Below the pieces are notes generated by a model, which searched no databases, was not told the DNA's origin, and saw nothing but the letters and a program-made list of their open reading frames with translations. The translations under genes and the position numbers were made by a program. 7,051 bases of DNA from an uncultured Clostridia bacterium (lineage in GTDB: Bacteria; Bacillota; Clostridia; TANB77; CAG-508): positions 1-7,051 of the forward strand of contig CALXQF010000068.1 in the NCBI GenBank assembly GCA_944390505.1, written 5' to 3'. Positions 5,976 through 7,051 of the stretch are shown here, in pieces (position 1 is the stretch's first letter; each line of letters starts with the position of its first letter).

Positions 5976-6725
5976 TTATAATTCCATACCTCCCATATCC
6001 ATCATAGGCTGTTGTGGTTGTACTGGAACTTGTGCTTGCCCTTGTTGTAATTGCTCGGTATTTTCTTGCTGAAATTCACCTCCTTGCTTATTAGCTTGTC
6101 CTTGTTGTAGTTCTTGATTTTGTACTTGCTTTTGCTGTTCCTTTTGTTCTCTATGCTTTTGTGCTATTTTAGCAGTTTCTTTTTGTATTCTAGTTTTTTC
6201 TTCTGGTTCTAATTCCCCTAATTTTTTTGTCTCTTTATTTGCTTGTATCCTTGTTTCCTCTTTTTTATCCGTTTTTACTTGTGGGAATACTGATTGTTTT
6301 ACTTTTCCTTTTGCAACAAATTCACCTTGTATCTTTTTTGACATATCCGAATCTTTCCCAAACACTTTATCACATAATTGTTTTAATTCCTCTTGTGTAA
6401 GTTCACCATTCTCTGCTTTTTCACGAAATCTTACAATCTCTGCATATTGTGCTTGTTTTTCTTTGTTTGATTCAAACATATTGAACCCTTCAGTTTTTGA
6501 TAATTGATTAAAAATAACATTTCTTACTAATTTTGCTTGTTGAGGTATAGGAAATCTTTCTTGGCATATTCTTTCAAACTCACTATAACTAAGTGTTCCA
6601 TTCTGTAAGCCTTCATTTACCCTAGTAGCATTTTCATCTCCTAACAAAGAAATTGCTTCTTCTCTTGTCATCTCCATTACTTTTTCAGCATCAAACTCAT
6701 ATTCTATTGTTTGTTTACTTTCCAT
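5976..6725 (-). CDS. Gln-tailed protein with duplicated helical motif, function unknown
   Basis: This predicted 249-residue protein starts at ATG 6725, because AAGGAGG (6740-6734) sits eight bases upstream; an ATG 11 codons earlier (6758) has no ribosome binding site. Two similar motifs occur 64 residues apart: LQNGTLSYSEFERICQERF (40-58) and AENGELTQEELKQLCDKVF (104-122), each followed by a helix, so the N-terminal half is a tandem repeat of a small helical unit with Cys at 54 and 118. Residues 155-200 are Lys/Glu-rich with TRIQ-x-KET repeated. The last 50 residues are Gln-rich and probably disordered, with LQQGQA twice, ending QQPMMDMGGMEL. There is no signal peptide. I know no family. It is first in an operon with the zinc-ribbon gene and lies just after the relaxase tail. 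Confidence 0.85.
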   Translation of the reverse strand: MESKQTIEYEFDAEKVMEMTREEAISLLGDENATRVNEGLQNGTLSYSEFERICQERFPIPQQAKLVRNVIFNQLSKTEGFNMFESNKEKQAQYAEIVRFREKAENGELTQEELKQLCDKVFGKDSDMSKKIQGEFVAKGKVKQSVFPQVKTDKKEETRIQANKETKKLGELEPEEKTRIQKETAKIAQKHREQKEQQKQVQNQELQQGQANKQGGEFQQENTEQLQQGQAQVPVQPQQPMMDMGGMEL

Positions 6726-6733
6726 TTCGTTTT

Positions 6734-6740
6734 CCTCCTT
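6734..6740 (-). promoter_or_regulatory. Ribosome binding site that decides the start of the Gln-tailed protein
   Basis: AAGGAGG on the minus strand lies eight bases before the ATG at 6725 and inside the reading frame that would follow from the earlier ATG at 6758. Its strength and spacing favour the shorter protein. Confidence 0.75.
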
Positions 6741-6765
6741 TGCATCATTGTTATTCATTATTTAT

Positions 6766-6794
6766 ATTTTACCATATTAGCCTAATTATTACAA
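6766..6794 (-). promoter_or_regulatory. Promoter of the two-gene cargo operon
   Basis: On the minus strand TTGTAA (6794-6789) and TAAAAT (6771-6766) are 17 bp apart, matching four and five of six consensus bases. The -35 box is the same hexamer as in the promoter of the 772-residue gene. A dyad ATTAG-C-CTAAT (6776-6786) lies between the two boxes and a second dyad CAAAC-T-GTTTG (6796-6806) lies just upstream of the -35 box; either could be an operator. Confidence 0.65.
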
Positions 6795-6814
6795 GCAAAC
6801 TGTTTGTTACTTTT

Positions 6815-7051
6815 TTATCTTTCTAACTCCCACTCTTTTTCTCTTTCTTCTCTTTTTAGTTGTTTTTCTGGATCAATTAAAGTATTTGTATCTTCTTCAA
6901 ATTTTTTAACCAGTTCTTTTGATTCTCCTATACCAAATTTATGACAAATCCATTTTATAAATTTTTCTACTGTGTCGTAAAATTTATCTACAATTTTGTG
7001 TAAATGGTTATTTTCTTTTTCTAATGTTTTAATTTTGTGTTTATATTTATA
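6815..7051 (-). CDS. Probable MobV/Pre-type relaxase, C-terminal end (5' part outside window)
   Basis: An open frame runs in from the right edge for 78 codons to TAA at 6817-6815. It starts in a Lys-rich coiled coil (KIKTLEKENNHLHKIVDKFY), followed by VEKFIKWICHKFGI, a linker, EEDTNTLIDPEKQ and a charged end EKEWELER. I recall very similar tails in clostridial proteins annotated as plasmid recombination/mobilization (MobV, Pre) relaxases, which nick DNA at an origin of transfer. The N-terminal catalytic domain with its His motif lies outside the window, so the call is from the tail only. Other coiled-coil mobile-element proteins are possible. It lies immediately upstream of the cargo operon on the same strand, 89 bp from its start codon, but that operon has its own promoter. 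Confidence 0.5.
   Translation of the reverse strand, partial: YKYKHKIKTLEKENNHLHKIVDKFYDTVEKFIKWICHKFGIGESKELVKKFEEDTNTLIDPEKQLKREEREKEWELER

Noticed and set aside
6726..6758. Upstream ATG extending the Gln-tailed protein by 11 residues
   Set aside because: No ribosome binding site precedes it, whereas the strong AAGGAGG inside this stretch is well placed for the ATG at 6725.

Overview
The window looks like a low-GC member of the Bacillota, probably an uncultured gut Clostridia. The evidence is the strong A/T bias at third codon positions, the AGGAGG-type ribosome binding sites, the sigma-A-like promoters, and the pairing of a ComEC-like metallo-beta-lactamase (MBL) protein with a DUF3006 protein. 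No species can be named from the sequence alone.

Left part (1-627): the 3' end of a dinD-like gene, then a textbook promoter (TTGACA-17-TATAAT) driving a small basic cysteine-containing protein of unknown function. It converges on the next operon, with a terminator hairpin between them.

Middle part (594-4554, all minus strand): a 772-residue coiled-coil-rich protein of unknown function with its own promoter; then a 181-bp structured element bounded by perfect 22-bp inverted repeats; then a DUF3006 gene followed by a membrane-anchored ComEC-type MBL hydrolase. The DUF3006 ribosome binding site lies in the loop of a predicted hairpin, and the gene has a plausible second internal start.

Right part (4658-7051, minus strand): this looks like a foreign segment. 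It holds the C-terminal end of what is probably a MobV/Pre-type relaxase (cut by the window end), then a promoter and two genes of unknown function: a Gln-tailed protein with an internal repeat, and a zinc-ribbon protein with a repeated DPFW motif. Directly after these very AT-rich genes is a piece of clearly different composition. It encodes the last ~57 residues of a SUMF1/FGE-type (C-type-lectin fold) domain with no 5' part, and its codon pattern (runs of NNC codons) resembles a variable repeat of a diversity-generating retroelement (DGR). A strong terminator-like hairpin and an AT palindrome follow.

Working model (inference): a mobilizable element carrying a relaxase and two cargo genes ends near 4945-4964, where it has truncated an FGE-like, possibly hypervariable, gene. 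The MBL/DUF3006 operon and the 772-residue gene look like resident genes. The points most worth following up are the FGE/DGR-like remnant, the two cargo proteins with internal repeats, and the 181-bp inverted-repeat element.
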